Counted from the first letter of the stretch, positions 21,121 through 30,578 are shown. The stretch: DNA of 64,000 bases from Glycomyces sp. TRM65418 (GCF_019710475.1 NZ_JAJFAX010000012.1:1-64000); one strand, 5' to 3'. Made by a program: numbers and translations. The notes: a model not told the origin generated them from the sequence alone.

Positions 21121-21843
21121 TCAGGCCTGCTCGAAGTAGAACGACTTGATGAAGCAGTCGCGGGGCTGCCCGATCGCGAACCGGACCGTCTCCACGAGCG
21201 ACCGGGCCGACAGCGCGTCGCCCGCGTTTCGCTCGGCGTCCCACTCGTCGCTGAGCGGATCGGGGTTGTCGAAGTCGGGCGGGTACAGCGACATGACCCG
21301 GACGCCTCGGGGCCGCAGCCGCTTCGACAGGACCTCGGTGAACCCGGCCTGGGCGGCCTTGGCCGCGTAGAACGCTTCGTGCGCCGTCGACCGGTGGTTC
21401 CCGTACTCCCCGCACCCCGACACCAGGGTCACGATGTCCGGCCGCTCGCTGCGCAGCAGCAGCGGCAGGAACGCCTTGGTGGCCAGGACGGTCCCGGCGG
21501 CCCCGGCGGCGATCGTCTCAGCGACCTCCTCGTCGGAGGCTTCGAGGAACCCGCCGGCGTCCAGATACGGCGCGCCGTTGTTGACGAGCACGTCCACGGT
21601 GTCCCGGACCTCGCCGACGGCGTCGACGAAGTCCCGCACCGACTCGGCGTCGGCGAGGTCGCACTCGAACGCGTGGGCCCGGCCGCCGACGTGCCGCACC
21701 TCCTCGGCGACGTCCTCGGCCGCGGCGAACCGCCGCGCTGACAGGAACAGCTCGGCCCCGTCCCGGGCGAGCTCGATGGCGAGACTGCGCCCGAACCCGC
21801 GCCCGGCCCCGGTGACCACCACCCGATGACCCGCGAACCGCAT
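21121..21843 (-). CDS. SDR-family oxidoreductase
   Basis: A 240-aa short-chain dehydrogenase with TGAGRGFGRS nucleotide-binding motif, NNGAPY in place of NNAG, a Ser in VSGCGEYG and the catalytic FYAAKAA (YxxxK). The NNGAP variant is uncommon. ATG at 21843 has GGAGGGA 8 nt upstream, favouring it over a start nine codons earlier. Substrate unknown; convergent with mfd. Confidence 0.85.
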   Translation of the reverse strand: MRFAGHRVVVTGAGRGFGRSLAIELARDGAELFLSARRFAAAEDVAEEVRHVGGRAHAFECDLADAESVRDFVDAVGEVRDTVDVLVNNGAPYLDAGGFLEASDEEVAETIAAGAAGTVLATKAFLPLLLRSERPDIVTLVSGCGEYGNHRSTAHEAFYAAKAAQAGFTEVLSKRLRPRGVRVMSLYPPDFDNPDPLSDEWDAERNAGDALSARSLVETVRFAIGQPRDCFIKSFYFEQA

Positions 21844-22069
21844 GAGCCGACTCCCTCCGAGACCCTGCAACCCAGTGTCCCGGACTGCACGGCCCCGTCA
21901 AGTCCTCGGACGGGTCCCAAGACCCCCACCGCGGCAGGCGACGACGCGAAAGGCCGAGCGCCAAGGGCCGCCAAACGAACGCCTCGAGTCGAGTTCCCGA
22001 CAGACCGGATCGTGGGACCCGGGAGTCGGCGACCGAAGGGTAAACTCCAACGCATACAAGAGCTTCACA

Positions 22070-22092
22070 TGCATATGCACGTGCAATATAAC
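22070..22092. promoter_or_regulatory. AT-rich palindromes upstream of the toxin-antitoxin pair
   Basis: TGCATATGCA (22070-22079) overlaps GCACGTGC (22077-22084), both perfect palindromes, followed by TATAAC (22087-22092). This AT-rich patch in the 384-bp gap between the divergent SDR and antitoxin genes could be a promoter/operator. Its distance from the antitoxin start (about 135 bp) leaves the target uncertain. Confidence 0.35.
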
Positions 22093-22227
22093 GAGAAGAT
22101 AACATATTCGGGCCCGAGGCGGAAGGCGTAGGCGCAGGGACCGCCGCATGCCATCCTCAAAGAATCTCACGGCGCATCTTTGAGCGATGCCGTGCGCTCT
22201 CGCCTCATGAAAGCAGGTCCCGTCGCC

Positions 22228-22464
22228 ATGCCGAAACGAGCGATCACCGTCCGCTTCGACGAACACGACTGGCAGGTCATCGCCGCCGTCGCCGCCGCGG
22301 AGGGCAGCAAGCCTGCCACCTGGCTCGCCCGCGAGGCGCGCCGGGCCGCGCTCGCCGCGGAACTGCGCGCATGGAACGAGTCGGCGGCACTCGAGAACCA
22401 GGACTGGGTGGAAGCCACCGAACGCGAGTCCGCCGAGTTGTGGACCGGGGACGGCGAGGAGTAG
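22228..22464 (+). CDS. probable antitoxin of a MazEF/PemIK-type pair
   Basis: A 78-aa acidic-tailed protein (MPKRAITVRFDEHDWQVI start; Glu/Trp-rich end) placed 7 bp before a MazF/PemK-like gene. The N-terminal strand resembles a ribbon-helix-helix DNA-binding start, and the acidic C-terminus would neutralise the toxin. An in-frame ATG at 22207 is a possible earlier start; neither has a strong ribosome-binding site. The assignment rests on size, charge and its partner. Confidence 0.6.
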   Translation: MPKRAITVRFDEHDWQVIAAVAAAEGSKPATWLAREARRAALAAELRAWNESAALENQDWVEATERESAELWTGDGEE

Positions 22465-22471
22465 AGGATCT

Positions 22472-22789
22472 ATGTCAGCACAACGGCCGCCCAAGCGCGG
22501 CGAGGTCTACATGCACACCCCCACCGGCAGGCGAGTGGTCGTGCTGTCGGACAACCGGTTCAACGCCGACCCCCACACGGGCCGCGTGCTCGTCGCGCCG
22601 CTGGGCCGAAGGCCCGCACCGGTGTCGGTGCCCTGCGGCGATCAGGACCCCGTCGGCGGCTTCGTCCACATCGCCGAACTCGGCCAAGCCAGCCTCGGCA
22701 GCCTCGCCGACTCCGCCTGCATGCTCTCCGGCCACACCCTGGACCGCATCAACCGCGCCCTCGTCACCCTCTTCGACCTGCCGTACTAG
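22472..22789 (+). CDS. MazF/PemK-like toxin
   Basis: A 105-aa protein resembling the CcdB/PemK fold: KRGEVYMHTPTGRRVVVLSDNRFN corresponds to the GDIvwvd...RPalVlS..rfN strand pair of PemK/MazF, and the C-terminal half ends with DRINRALVTLFDLPY. Members are usually mRNA interferases; the match is partial, so gyrase or another target cannot be excluded. AGAGGA before the ATG and the 7-bp gap couple it to the antitoxin. Confidence 0.6.
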   Translation: MSAQRPPKRGEVYMHTPTGRRVVVLSDNRFNADPHTGRVLVAPLGRRPAPVSVPCGDQDPVGGFVHIAELGQASLGSLADSACMLSGHTLDRINRALVTLFDLPY

Positions 22790-22898
22790 CCGAGACCCCG
22801 TCCACCCCTGGACACCCCCGCGGTCGAGCCGCCCTCCCGCCCGCTTTCCCTCGTGGCGTTGCGGCCGTAGTCTGGAGGCCCCATGTCTTGGAGCGACC

Positions 22899-23450
22899 GT
22901 GAACATGCCAACCTCCCCCGATCCGGAAGCGCTGTACGACAAGCCGCATTCCGTGGACCTGGCGCAGGTCATGATGGTGTTCCAGTACTTCATGGTGGTC
23001 AGCGTCAGCATCGGCGCCGTCCCGCGGCTCTTCAACTGGCTCAAACGCGAGAACACCGACGCCCCGGTCCTGTCGGACGTCGACATCGGATCGAGCTACC
23101 CGATCGAGATCGTCCTCCCGGCCGTCGTGGTGCTCACCGTCCCGTACATCATCCTGGTCCTCGACCTCGGCTTCGGTCTGCGATGGGCCCGGGTCGCGGC
23201 CTTCGTCGTCGTCCCGGCCAACACGGTGATCGGCATCGGCGGCGTGGCGCGGACCTACGGCGAAGTCCTCGCCGTCGTGGTCGCTCCGATATGGCTCACG
23301 GTCGCGCTGTGCGTGCTCGGCGGCCTGCTCTCCCGCGCCGGAAGGCAATGGTTCAACCAAGGCGGCTGGACCCCGTGGTACGTCCGCTACGAAATGGACC
23401 AACGCCGAAGACGACGCCGACCCATCCGTCGAAGACGCCGCCGATCCTGA
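22899..23450 (+). CDS. small polytopic membrane protein, unknown
   Basis: A 183-aa protein with four hydrophobic helices (starting near LAQVMMVFQYFMVV, then PIEIVLPAVVVLTVPYIILV, VAAFVVVPANTVIGIGG and VVVAPIWLTVALCVLGG) and an Arg-rich cytoplasmic tail. I do not recognise a family. GTG at 22899 has GGAG 6 nt upstream; the ATG at 22905 is an alternative. TAGTCT at about 22869 could be its -10. The tail's Arg run is partly from low-complexity coding. Confidence 0.7.
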   Translation: MNMPTSPDPEALYDKPHSVDLAQVMMVFQYFMVVSVSIGAVPRLFNWLKRENTDAPVLSDVDIGSSYPIEIVLPAVVVLTVPYIILVLDLGFGLRWARVAAFVVVPANTVIGIGGVARTYGEVLAVVVAPIWLTVALCVLGGLLSRAGRQWFNQGGWTPWYVRYEMDQRRRRRRPIRRRRRRS

Positions 23451-23767
23451 ACGGCCCCAACGACGGCAACGCCACCCGAGCCGCGTCCCGGTCGGCGCGA
23501 AGGCGATGAGCGCTGTGCCCGGTCCGATGTCGCGAGCGGCCCGGCAGGCGATCGCGAGGACGAGGAGCAGGTGGCTCCAGTTCTTTGCGAGGAACGACTG
23601 GTCCTTCTCGCTCGGCATGCCAGCGGCATGCGGCGAAGCGAACTCGCCTCGCGAACCCTCTTGCCGGGATCCGGACAAGCCGCTCGAGCCGGGCGGGGTG
23701 GGGGGTTTGTGGGAGCGTCTTCGGTGAGGCTAAGGTCACAGGGGCAGTCGATTGGAAGGGAAGTGCT
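23451..23767. other. 317-bp gene-free spacer with a promoter
   Basis: No supported gene. Near its end TAAGGT (23731-23736) would start a transcript about 25 nt before the GTG of the lipoprotein gene, leaving room for its GGAAGGG ribosome-binding site. Confidence 0.4.
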
Positions 23768-24451
23768 GTGCGCAGACTCAGGCTGGTCGGAGTGGCGGCC
23801 GTCGGGCTCCTCGCGTTGGGGGCTTGCGGGAGCGAGCAGGGCGCGGCCCTGTTCGTCGGCGACGAGCGCGTCACCGAGTCCACCATCGACGGGTACGTCG
23901 ACGGGACGGTGGCCTCCTACCTCGAACAGGGCGCCACGATGGCTGACATCAGCTACGCCGACAACCGCCAGCAGGCCGCGCTCATCGTGCTCTTCGCCGA
24001 GCTGGGCCGCGAGATCGGGCTGCCCGCGCCGCAGACGGGCGGCGCCGCGGACGAATACGAGGCCCTCTACCTCGAAGCCGTCGAGTACCACGAGACCCTC
24101 TCCCAGCGGGCCGAGCCGCGGGCAATGACCAAGGACGAGCTCGAAGCGCTGAACACCGCCATCGAAGGCGATGAGAACCTGCTCCAGCGCATCGTTCAGG
24201 AATGGGCCGTCGGCCAGAACCTCACCCAGGCGCAGTTCCAGGAGTTCGGCATGGCCGTCCAGAGCGACCCCGGCATCCTCACCGACGTCGTCTGGCAGTG
24301 GGCCGAAGTCCAGGGCGCGCAGATGGCGGGCTTCGCCGACGACCTCAACGAATACGTCGAGGAGTACGACATCTCCCTGAACCCCCGCTATGGCGAACTG
24401 GACATCAGCCCGCTCGTCGGAGTGTTCGAAGTGGAGATCCCGCAGCGTTGA
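23768..24451 (+). CDS. SurA N-domain-like lipoprotein
   Basis: Predicted exported lipoprotein of 227 aa: signal peptide RRLRLVGVAAVGLLAL with lipobox LGAC at about 17-20. The mature part (VGDERVTESTIDGYVDGTV) looks like the N-terminal chaperone region of SurA/parvulin proteins, without a rotamase domain. In actinobacteria such lipoproteins commonly sit between mfd and mazG, as here. GTG at 23768 is set by GGAAGGGAAG just upstream. Its stop overlaps the mazG TTG start. Confidence 0.85.
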   Translation: MRRLRLVGVAAVGLLALGACGSEQGAALFVGDERVTESTIDGYVDGTVASYLEQGATMADISYADNRQQAALIVLFAELGREIGLPAPQTGGAADEYEALYLEAVEYHETLSQRAEPRAMTKDELEALNTAIEGDENLLQRIVQEWAVGQNLTQAQFQEFGMAVQSDPGILTDVVWQWAEVQGAQMAGFADDLNEYVEEYDISLNPRYGELDISPLVGVFEVEIPQR

Positions 24452-25395
24452 GCACCATCACCTGGCTCCTGACCTCGCCGCGCATCCCCGCCGGGCTGCT
24501 CACCGTCGAGGCCTGGGACGCCCTGCACGAGGCTGAGGCCGTCGCGGCGTTCTTCGAGTCGCCCGCCGTCGAGGCCGTGCGCGACGCCGGCATCGACGTC
24601 GAGCTGGTCGAGGACGCCGCCGAGTTCATCGAGACCGGCGGCGTCTGGATCGTCGGCGAGGACGGCGACGAGGAGCTGCGCGAGGCCCTCGCCGAGTTCG
24701 TCGCCGGCGGCGAGATCGAGCTGGAGGTCGTCTACGGCTCGTGGGATCCGCCCGGCGCCCGCCTCCTCGACCTGGTCGAGGCCGTCGCGCGCCTCCACGC
24801 CGAGGACGGCTGCCCGTGGCACCGCGAGCAGACGCACCGGACCCTCGGCCCGTACCTGCTCGAGGAGTCCTACGAGGTCCTCGACGCGATCGGCCGCGAC
24901 GACGCCGACGAGCTGCGCGAGGAGCTCGGCGACCTGCTGTTCCAGCCGCTCCTGCACGCCTCGCTCGCCGAGGACTTCGACATCGACGACGTCGCGGGGG
25001 ACCTGGTCGAGAAGATCGTCCGCCGACACCCGCACGTGTGGGGCGACGCCGACCCGGACGACCTCTACCAGCACTGGAACGAGGCCAAGGCCGCCGAGAA
25101 GCCGCACCGCGACCACCCGGCCGACGGCGTCTCCCGGCAGCTGCCGTCGCTCTCGCTGGCGGCCAAGGTCATCGAGCGCTTCCACGACCAGGGCGAACCC
25201 CTGGACCTGCCCGAACTCCCCGCCGGAGTCAAGTTCGAGGCCGACGAGGTCGGCGATTTCCTGCTGGCCGCCGTGGCCGCCGCGCGGAACGCCGGGGTCG
25301 ACCCCGAGCTGGCGCTGCGCCGGGCGGTCACCGAGCGGGCGGGGCTCGACCGCCTCGATCCGCAGGGGCACGTCGCGGAGGCGATCGAGTACTGA
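24448..25395 (+). CDS. mazG: nucleoside triphosphate pyrophosphohydrolase MazG
   Basis: A 315-aa MazG protein that hydrolyses (d)NTPs to monophosphates. The helical MazG core has HREQTHRTLGPYLLEESYEVLDAI with the EExxE metal-binding Glu residues, and ELREELGDLLFQPLLH with the ExxD pair; a second half contains EKIVRRHPHVWGD. A roughly 100-residue N-terminal extension (TITWLLTSPRIPAGLL) is typical of actinobacterial forms. It starts at a TTG that overlaps the preceding stop (TTGA), so it is translationally coupled to the lipoprotein gene. Confidence 0.92.
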   Translation: MSTITWLLTSPRIPAGLLTVEAWDALHEAEAVAAFFESPAVEAVRDAGIDVELVEDAAEFIETGGVWIVGEDGDEELREALAEFVAGGEIELEVVYGSWDPPGARLLDLVEAVARLHAEDGCPWHREQTHRTLGPYLLEESYEVLDAIGRDDADELREELGDLLFQPLLHASLAEDFDIDDVAGDLVEKIVRRHPHVWGDADPDDLYQHWNEAKAAEKPHRDHPADGVSRQLPSLSLAAKVIERFHDQGEPLDLPELPAGVKFEADEVGDFLLAAVAAARNAGVDPELALRRAVTERAGLDRLDPQGHVAEAIEY

Positions 25396-25469
25396 ATATT
25401 CAACGAGAACTTCACAATAACGTTCTCATGGCCTTAACAATCGCCGGTATGTCTGCTACGGTCGACCGC
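25393..25469 (+). promoter_or_regulatory. ectoine operon promoter and putative operators
   Basis: A 10-bp palindrome TGAATATTCA (25393-25402) overlaps the mazG stop, and GAGAAC-N11-GTTCTC (25405-25427) follows. A TTAACA (25433-25438) and TACGGT (25457-25462) 18 bp apart form a good promoter whose -10 ends 7 nt before the ectA ATG. The two inverted repeats sit just upstream of the -35 and could bind an osmotic regulator. Confidence 0.6.
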
Positions 25470-26126
25470 ATGCCATCCGGTGACGCAAGTGCCGCCGGCC
25501 CGCTGGGGCCGAGCACCCAGGTCAGAGGATCGGACGACCCCTCTGCGGGGGCGTTCGACCTGAGCCATCCGGCCCCCCAAGACGGGCCGCTCATGTGGGA
25601 GCTCGCCATCGAAGCGGGCGGTCTCGACGTCAACAGCAGGTACGCCTACCTGCTGTGGTGTCGCGACTTCGCGGCGACGACCGTGGTGGCCCGCTCAGGC
25701 GAACGCCTGGCGGGTTTCATCACCGGTTACCGGCGCCCGGACGCACCCGACACGCTCTTCGTGTGGCAGGTGGCCGTCGGCCCGGACTTCCGCCGCCGCG
25801 GACTGGCATCGCGCATGCTCGACCACCTGGTCGGGTCACTGCGTTCCGAGGGGGTCCGCGTCGTCGAATCGACCGTGACCCCTGACAACAAAGCGTCGAT
25901 GCACCTGTTCTCGTCGTTCGCGAAGGCGAACGGCGCGGACTTGACGCGCGACGTGCTGTTCTCCGAGCACGAGCTCGGCTCCGACCACGGACCCGAGGTG
26001 CTGCACCGCATCGGACCGCTCCCGGAGCGGGCCGAGGGCGACACCGGTCCGTTCTCCGGGTCCTTCGAGCCACGACCGCACCGCCCTGCCGAGCAGGGCG
26101 ATGCGCGCGGCCCGGAACCGGACTGA
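25470..26126 (+). CDS. ectA: L-2,4-diaminobutyrate acetyltransferase EctA
   Basis: GNAT-fold enzyme (218 aa) that acetylates L-2,4-diaminobutyrate, step two of ectoine synthesis. EctA marks are SRYAYLLWCRDFA, AGFITGYRRPDAPDTLFVWQVAV and RRRGLASRMLDHLV (acetyl-CoA loop), then STVTPDNKASMHLFSSFA. ATG at 25470 is chosen because a clear -10 lies 7 nt before it (leaderless); an in-frame ATG at 25428 would precede the promoter's -35. First gene of ectABCD. Confidence 0.95.
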   Translation: MPSGDASAAGPLGPSTQVRGSDDPSAGAFDLSHPAPQDGPLMWELAIEAGGLDVNSRYAYLLWCRDFAATTVVARSGERLAGFITGYRRPDAPDTLFVWQVAVGPDFRRRGLASRMLDHLVGSLRSEGVRVVESTVTPDNKASMHLFSSFAKANGADLTRDVLFSEHELGSDHGPEVLHRIGPLPERAEGDTGPFSGSFEPRPHRPAEQGDARGPEPD

Positions 26127-26229
26127 GCCCCGCCCTACCCGGGCACCGACGAGTGCCGGCCCGGGTATGCGCCCGACTGCCCAGTCGGGAAGCGGAGAAC
26201 CGCCCAATCAGGCCGACCCAGAGAGACTC

Positions 26230-27504
26230 ATGCAGGTTTTCGAACAGGTCGAATCAGAAGTCCGTTCATACTGCCGCAACTGGCCCACGGTGTTCACCAC
26301 CGCCAAGGGCAGTCGCATCAACGACGAGCAGGGGAAGTCGTACATCGACTTCTTCGCCGGGGCCGGATCGCTCAACTACGGGCACAACCACCCCGTGCTC
26401 AAAGAGGCCCTCATGGGCTACCTCGCCGAGGACAACGTCGTCCACACCCTCGACACCTACTCGGTCGCGAAGCGCCGATTCCTGGAGACCTTCCGCGACG
26501 TCGTACTCGCGCCCAGGAACCTCGACTACAAGGTCCAGTTCCCCGGACCGGCCGGCAACAACGCCGTCGAGGCCGCGCTCAAGCTCGCCCGCAAGTACAC
26601 CGGCCGCGAGACCATCGTGTCCTTCACGAACGGGTTCCACGGCATGACGCTCGGGGCCCTCGCGGTCACCGGCAACTCGATGAAGCGCGGCGGGGCGGGC
26701 GTCCCGCTCAACAACGCCGCGACGATGCCCTACGACAACTACATGGACGGGCGCACGCCCGACTTCCTGTGGCTGCGCAGCCTCCTCGAAGACCCCGGCT
26801 CGGGCCTCGACCGGCCCGCCGCGGTGATCGTGGAGACCGTGCAGGGCGAAGGCGGCATCAACGTCGCCAGCGACGAGTGGCTGCGCGGGCTCGAGGCGGT
26901 CTGCCGCGAGCACGAGCTGCTGTTCATCGTCGACGACATCCAGATGGGCTGCGGCCGCACCGGCCCGTTCTTCTCGTTCGAGCGAGCCGGGATCACCCCG
27001 GATATCGTGACGATCTCGAAGTCCCTGTCCGGCATGGGCCTGCCGTTCGCGCTCACCCTGATGAAGTCGCACCTGGACGTGTGGGAGCCCGGCGAGCACA
27101 ACGGGACCTTCCGCGGCTTCGCGCCGGCGTTCGTGACCGCGACCGCCGCGCTGGAGACGTTCTGGCGCACCGACGACTTCACCGCGCAGGTCGACGCCAA
27201 CGCGGACTGGCTCGACGGCCGGCTCCGCGGCATCGCCGAGTCCCACCCCGAGCTCGTGATCACCACCCGCGGCCGCGGCCTGGCCCGGGGCCTGGTCTTC
27301 GACGAGCCCGAGCACGCGGGACTGGTCTGCCAGGAGGCCTTCGCGAACGGCCTGCTCATGGAGACCTCCGGCGGGGCGGACGAGGTCGTGAAGTTCCTGC
27401 CGCCGCTCAACACGCCGCGGTCCGACTTCGAGGAGGGCGTCGACATCCTCCGCGAGGCCGTCGCCACGGTCGCCAAGGAAGTGTCCGCGAAGGAGCAGGC
27501 ATGA
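26230..27504 (+). CDS. ectB: diaminobutyrate-2-oxoglutarate aminotransferase EctB
   Basis: Class III PLP aminotransferase (424 aa) forming L-2,4-diaminobutyrate from aspartate semialdehyde and glutamate. The EctB start is [19 protein letters not shown]; then [38 protein letters not shown], and the PLP-lysine segment [15 protein letters not shown]. Start at 26230, after GAGAGA; the upstream open frame is not conserved. Its stop overlaps the ectC start (ATGA). Confidence 0.97.
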   Translation: MQVFEQVESEVRSYCRNWPTVFTTAKGSRINDEQGKSYIDFFAGAGSLNYGHNHPVLKEALMGYLAEDNVVHTLDTYSVAKRRFLETFRDVVLAPRNLDYKVQFPGPAGNNAVEAALKLARKYTGRETIVSFTNGFHGMTLGALAVTGNSMKRGGAGVPLNNAATMPYDNYMDGRTPDFLWLRSLLEDPGSGLDRPAAVIVETVQGEGGINVASDEWLRGLEAVCREHELLFIVDDIQMGCGRTGPFFSFERAGITPDIVTISKSLSGMGLPFALTLMKSHLDVWEPGEHNGTFRGFAPAFVTATAALETFWRTDDFTAQVDANADWLDGRLRGIAESHPELVITTRGRGLARGLVFDEPEHAGLVCQEAFANGLLMETSGGADEVVKFLPPLNTPRSDFEEGVDILREAVATVAKEVSAKEQA

Positions 27505-27917
27505 TCGTCAAACGCCTCCAAGACCTCGTCGGCACCGAGTACGACGTCGAGGGCCACGACCGCGACAAGGCCCAGGGCACCTGGCGGTCCCGCCGCCTGC
27601 TCCTGGCCAAGGACAAGGTCGGCTTCTCGCTCCACGACACCGTCCTCTTCGCCGGTACGTCCACGACCATGCAGTACGCCAACCACACCGAGGCGGTGTA
27701 CGTCATCGAGGGGTCGGGGAAGCTCCACGACCACGAGACCGGCGAGGTCCACCCGCTCGCCCCGGGGACCATGTACCTCCTCAACGGGGGCGAGAAGCAC
27801 ACCCTCGTGGTCGAGGAGGACCTGCGCTGCGTGTGCGTGTTCAACCCGCCGGTCACCGGCCGCGAAGTGCACGACGCCGACGGCGTCTACCCCCTCCTGA
27901 CCGAAGACGACGCCTAG
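27501..27917 (+). CDS. ectC: ectoine synthase EctC
   Basis: Cupin-fold cyclase (138 aa) that closes N-gamma-acetyl-diaminobutyrate to ectoine. It has [16 protein letters not shown], HYxEAVY-type segment [15 protein letters not shown], and [14 protein letters not shown], as in characterised EctC. It overlaps ectB by 4 bp and is followed 43 bp later by ectD. Confidence 0.97.
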   Translation: MIVKRLQDLVGTEYDVEGHDRDKAQGTWRSRRLLLAKDKVGFSLHDTVLFAGTSTTMQYANHTEAVYVIEGSGKLHDHETGEVHPLAPGTMYLLNGGEKHTLVVEEDLRCVCVFNPPVTGREVHDADGVYPLLTEDDA

Positions 27918-27960
27918 CGGACGAACGCGCCGCTCGCGGCGCAGTGAGGAGCGAACTTCC

Positions 27961-28863
27961 ATGCCTTCCAACGACACCCCCACCATCGATTACTATCCGA
28001 CGCGCCGCTTCAAGGAGCCGCGCCTGATCTACCGCACCGAGGACCCGGCCGTCTGGGGGCGTCCCGAGGACGGGCCGCTCACCGAGACGCAGCTCCAGTC
28101 CCACGAGATGGACGGGTTCACCGCCGTCGAGCAGCTGCTGGAGCCCGGCGAGCTCGCCGACGCCCAGACCGAGCTCAACCATCTGCTGACCGATCCCTCG
28201 CTCGTCGGCGACGAGCGCGTGATCCGGGAGCGGTCCACCGACGAGGTGCGGTCGGTCTTCGACGTCCACCGCCTCTCGTCGTTCTTCTCGGAGCTCATCC
28301 GCGACGAGCGGATCGTCGGCGTCGCCCGCCAGATCCTGGGCTCGGAGGTCTACGTCCACCAGAGCCGCGTCAACTACAAGCCCGGTTTCGGCGGCGCGCC
28401 CTTCGAGTGGCACTCGGACTTCGAGACCTGGCACGCGGAGGACGGGATGCCGCGCATGCGCGCGGTCAGCCTCTCCTTCGCGCTGACCGAGAACTACCAC
28501 TACAACGGCTCGCTGATGATCATGCCCGGCTCGCACCAGACGTTCGTCTCGTGCGTGGGCGCGACGCCCGAGGACAACCACAAGGCCTCGCTGGTGAAGC
28601 AGGAGGTCGGCACGCCCGACCACGGGTCGCTGCGGATGCTCGCCGACAAGCACGGCATCCACCAGTTCACCGGCCCCGCGGGCTCGGCGATCTGGTTCGA
28701 CTCGAACTGCATGCACGGCTCGAACGGGAACATCACGCCGTTCCCGCGCTCGAACCTGTTCATCGTGTTCAACAGCGTCGAGAACGCGCTGGAGGAGCCG
28801 TTCGCGGCCGAGAAGCCGCGTCCGGAGTACCTCGGCTCCCGCGACTGGCAGGTCCTGCGTTAG
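27961..28863 (+). CDS. ectD: ectoine 5-hydroxylase EctD
   Basis: Fe(II)/2-oxoglutarate dioxygenase (300 aa) converting ectoine to 5-hydroxyectoine. Signature regions: FEWHSDFETWHAEDGMPRMR with the HxD iron pair, YNGSLMIMPGSHQTFVSCVG, and the distal His in SNCMHGSNGNITPFPRSN with the 2OG-binding Arg. RBS GAGGAG precedes the ATG. Last gene of the operon, so the host makes hydroxyectoine. Confidence 0.97.
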   Translation: MPSNDTPTIDYYPTRRFKEPRLIYRTEDPAVWGRPEDGPLTETQLQSHEMDGFTAVEQLLEPGELADAQTELNHLLTDPSLVGDERVIRERSTDEVRSVFDVHRLSSFFSELIRDERIVGVARQILGSEVYVHQSRVNYKPGFGGAPFEWHSDFETWHAEDGMPRMRAVSLSFALTENYHYNGSLMIMPGSHQTFVSCVGATPEDNHKASLVKQEVGTPDHGSLRMLADKHGIHQFTGPAGSAIWFDSNCMHGSNGNITPFPRSNLFIVFNSVENALEEPFAAEKPRPEYLGSRDWQVLR

Positions 28864-28893
28864 ACCGGTCTGGAACAGGCCGCACGACGGGGG

Positions 28894-28923
28894 GAGGCGC
28901 GGGTCCGTTCGGACCCGCGCCTC
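28894..28923 (+). terminator. ectD terminator
   Basis: Perfect stem GAGGCGCGGGTCCG / CGGACCCGCGCCTC with a 2-nt apparent loop, followed by TTGTCGTCT, 31 bp after the ectD stop and ahead of a convergent gene. Confidence 0.85.
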
Positions 28924-28945
28924 TTGTCGTCTACCGACGGCCGCG

Positions 28946-30559
28946 TCAGCCGGCCGGGATCGTCGGGACGTCCTCCTCGTCGTACACCGGCGCGGGCATG
29001 GCCCGCAGCAGTTCACCGACCATGTCGGCGTCGATCGGCGCGTCGTCGGTCCACTGCAGCCAGACGCCGACCGCCCAGCCTCCAGGGGAGTAGCGGGTGG
29101 CGTACATCTCGTGCTCGGTGAACGCCTCCCAGTCCTCCCCGGCCATCGGCTCGTGGGTCACCGAGTGCTCCTCGAACGCCCATGTGGTGCCGTCGTCGTC
29201 CGACCAGGAGTCGCAGACGAACCCCTCCTTGCACACCGTCAGATGCCCGTCCCAGGTGCCCGTCTCCGAGAAGCCCGGAATCCACCCGCCGGGCAGGTAG
29301 TACCGGAGGTTGAAGGCGACGTCGCCGACCGAGCTGTCGATCGTCGTCTCGATCGGGAGCGTGCCGTAGGCCGAATAGGAGCGCTGCATGTTCGCACCGC
29401 GGTCCATCTGGCCCAGCGACAGCGCGCCGCCCTCCTCGAGCGTCGCGTCGGGATAGTGCTCCCGGAGCACCGTGCGGGCGATCTCGTACGTCTCCGCGGC
29501 GTCGCCCTCCGCCTCAGCGGAGTTCGCCCAGTCGTCCTCGTCGTAGACCCAGCCCATCGGGACTTCGTTCAGCTCCTCGACGGGCCGCAGTTCCGAGGTG
29601 TCGAACTCGAACTCCGGCATCGACGCCGCCGCGTCCACGAGTCCGCCGAGATCGAGCGGGTGGTCCGTGCCCGAGCAGTTGTTCCAGGTGACGCGAAGAC
29701 CCGTGCCGTTGGGGTAGACGATCGCCAGCTCGGCGGCGCAATCGTGGTCGGCGATCATCAGCGTCCGGCCGGCGTCCAGCTGCTCGGTGGTGAACTCCGG
29801 CGCCTCTTCGGTGAAGTACGGCCCGTCGCTGATGAAGTGCTGCGGGAACAGCTGTTCGGTGATCGGACCGGGTTCGGCCGTCCAGCCGCCGGGCAGGGCC
29901 ACTTCGAACTCGAAGATGGTGCGGAGCGCGAACCCCTCCTCCTCGGACTCGCCGCCCTTGAAGCTGCGCAGGAAGGTCTGGCCGTAGTTGCCGGGCTTCT
30001 GATGCGCGCCGACCGGCATGCCGCTCTGTCCGATGATGCAGGCGTCGAACTCCTCCTGCGAGCCGTCCTCGGTGAGGATCCACGAACACTCGTCCTCCGG
30101 GGCGGTGTTGGCCGGGTCGTCCCACACGCCCGCCTCGGCCAGCAGCTGCCCGAACGCCTCGGTGGCCGCCGCCTTGACCTCTGCGGCCTCCTCGTTCTCG
30201 CGGTAGACCCCTCCCGCCCAGTCGCCGTCGGCGACAGTGCCCCACTCCTCGGCGTACGGGTAACCGGCCATCGCCGGGTCTTCGACGACGACTGCTTCGG
30301 GCGGGGTGGAGGCATCGGTGGACGGATCGTCGGCGGCTCCGGTCGGCGTCCCCGGCATCCCGGTCACGGACAGCGCGAGCACCGCGGCGACGGCCGCGAC
30401 GCCGCTGGCGGCCGCCCCGCCGAGCACGGCGCGGTGGCGGCGGCGGACGCGGTACCCGTCGCGCACGATCCGGTCGAGGTCGAACCGGGCCGGCGGGGGC
30501 TCCGCCTCGGGCATGGCCTTGCGGAACACTTCCCCTGGGTCGTCGTCTTGCAGGTTCAT
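28946..30559 (-). CDS. membrane protein, probable anti-sigma partner
   Basis: A 537-aa protein with a short cytoplasmic N-terminus (MNLQDDDPGEVFRKAMPEAE; FDLDRIVRDGYRVRRRHRAV), one transmembrane helix (about 45-68) and a long acidic extracellular part rich in Trp, Glu and Asp, with no family I recognise. It lies 19 bp after a SigE-family sigma factor gene, in the same orientation. Such single-pass proteins with a conserved RVRRRHR segment beside SigE-family genes are often presumed anti-sigma or sensor partners; no zinc anti-sigma HxxxCxxC is present. Confidence 0.6.
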   Translation of the reverse strand: MNLQDDDPGEVFRKAMPEAEPPPARFDLDRIVRDGYRVRRRHRAVLGGAAASGVAAVAAVLALSVTGMPGTPTGAADDPSTDASTPPEAVVVEDPAMAGYPYAEEWGTVADGDWAGGVYRENEEAAEVKAAATEAFGQLLAEAGVWDDPANTAPEDECSWILTEDGSQEEFDACIIGQSGMPVGAHQKPGNYGQTFLRSFKGGESEEEGFALRTIFEFEVALPGGWTAEPGPITEQLFPQHFISDGPYFTEEAPEFTTEQLDAGRTLMIADHDCAAELAIVYPNGTGLRVTWNNCSGTDHPLDLGGLVDAAASMPEFEFDTSELRPVEELNEVPMGWVYDEDDWANSAEAEGDAAETYEIARTVLREHYPDATLEEGGALSLGQMDRGANMQRSYSAYGTLPIETTIDSSVGDVAFNLRYYLPGGWIPGFSETGTWDGHLTVCKEGFVCDSWSDDDGTTWAFEEHSVTHEPMAGEDWEAFTEHEMYATRYSPGGWAVGVWLQWTDDAPIDADMVGELLRAMPAPVYDEEDVPTIPAG

Positions 30560-30578
30560 CAGTCTTCGCTTCCTTCCG

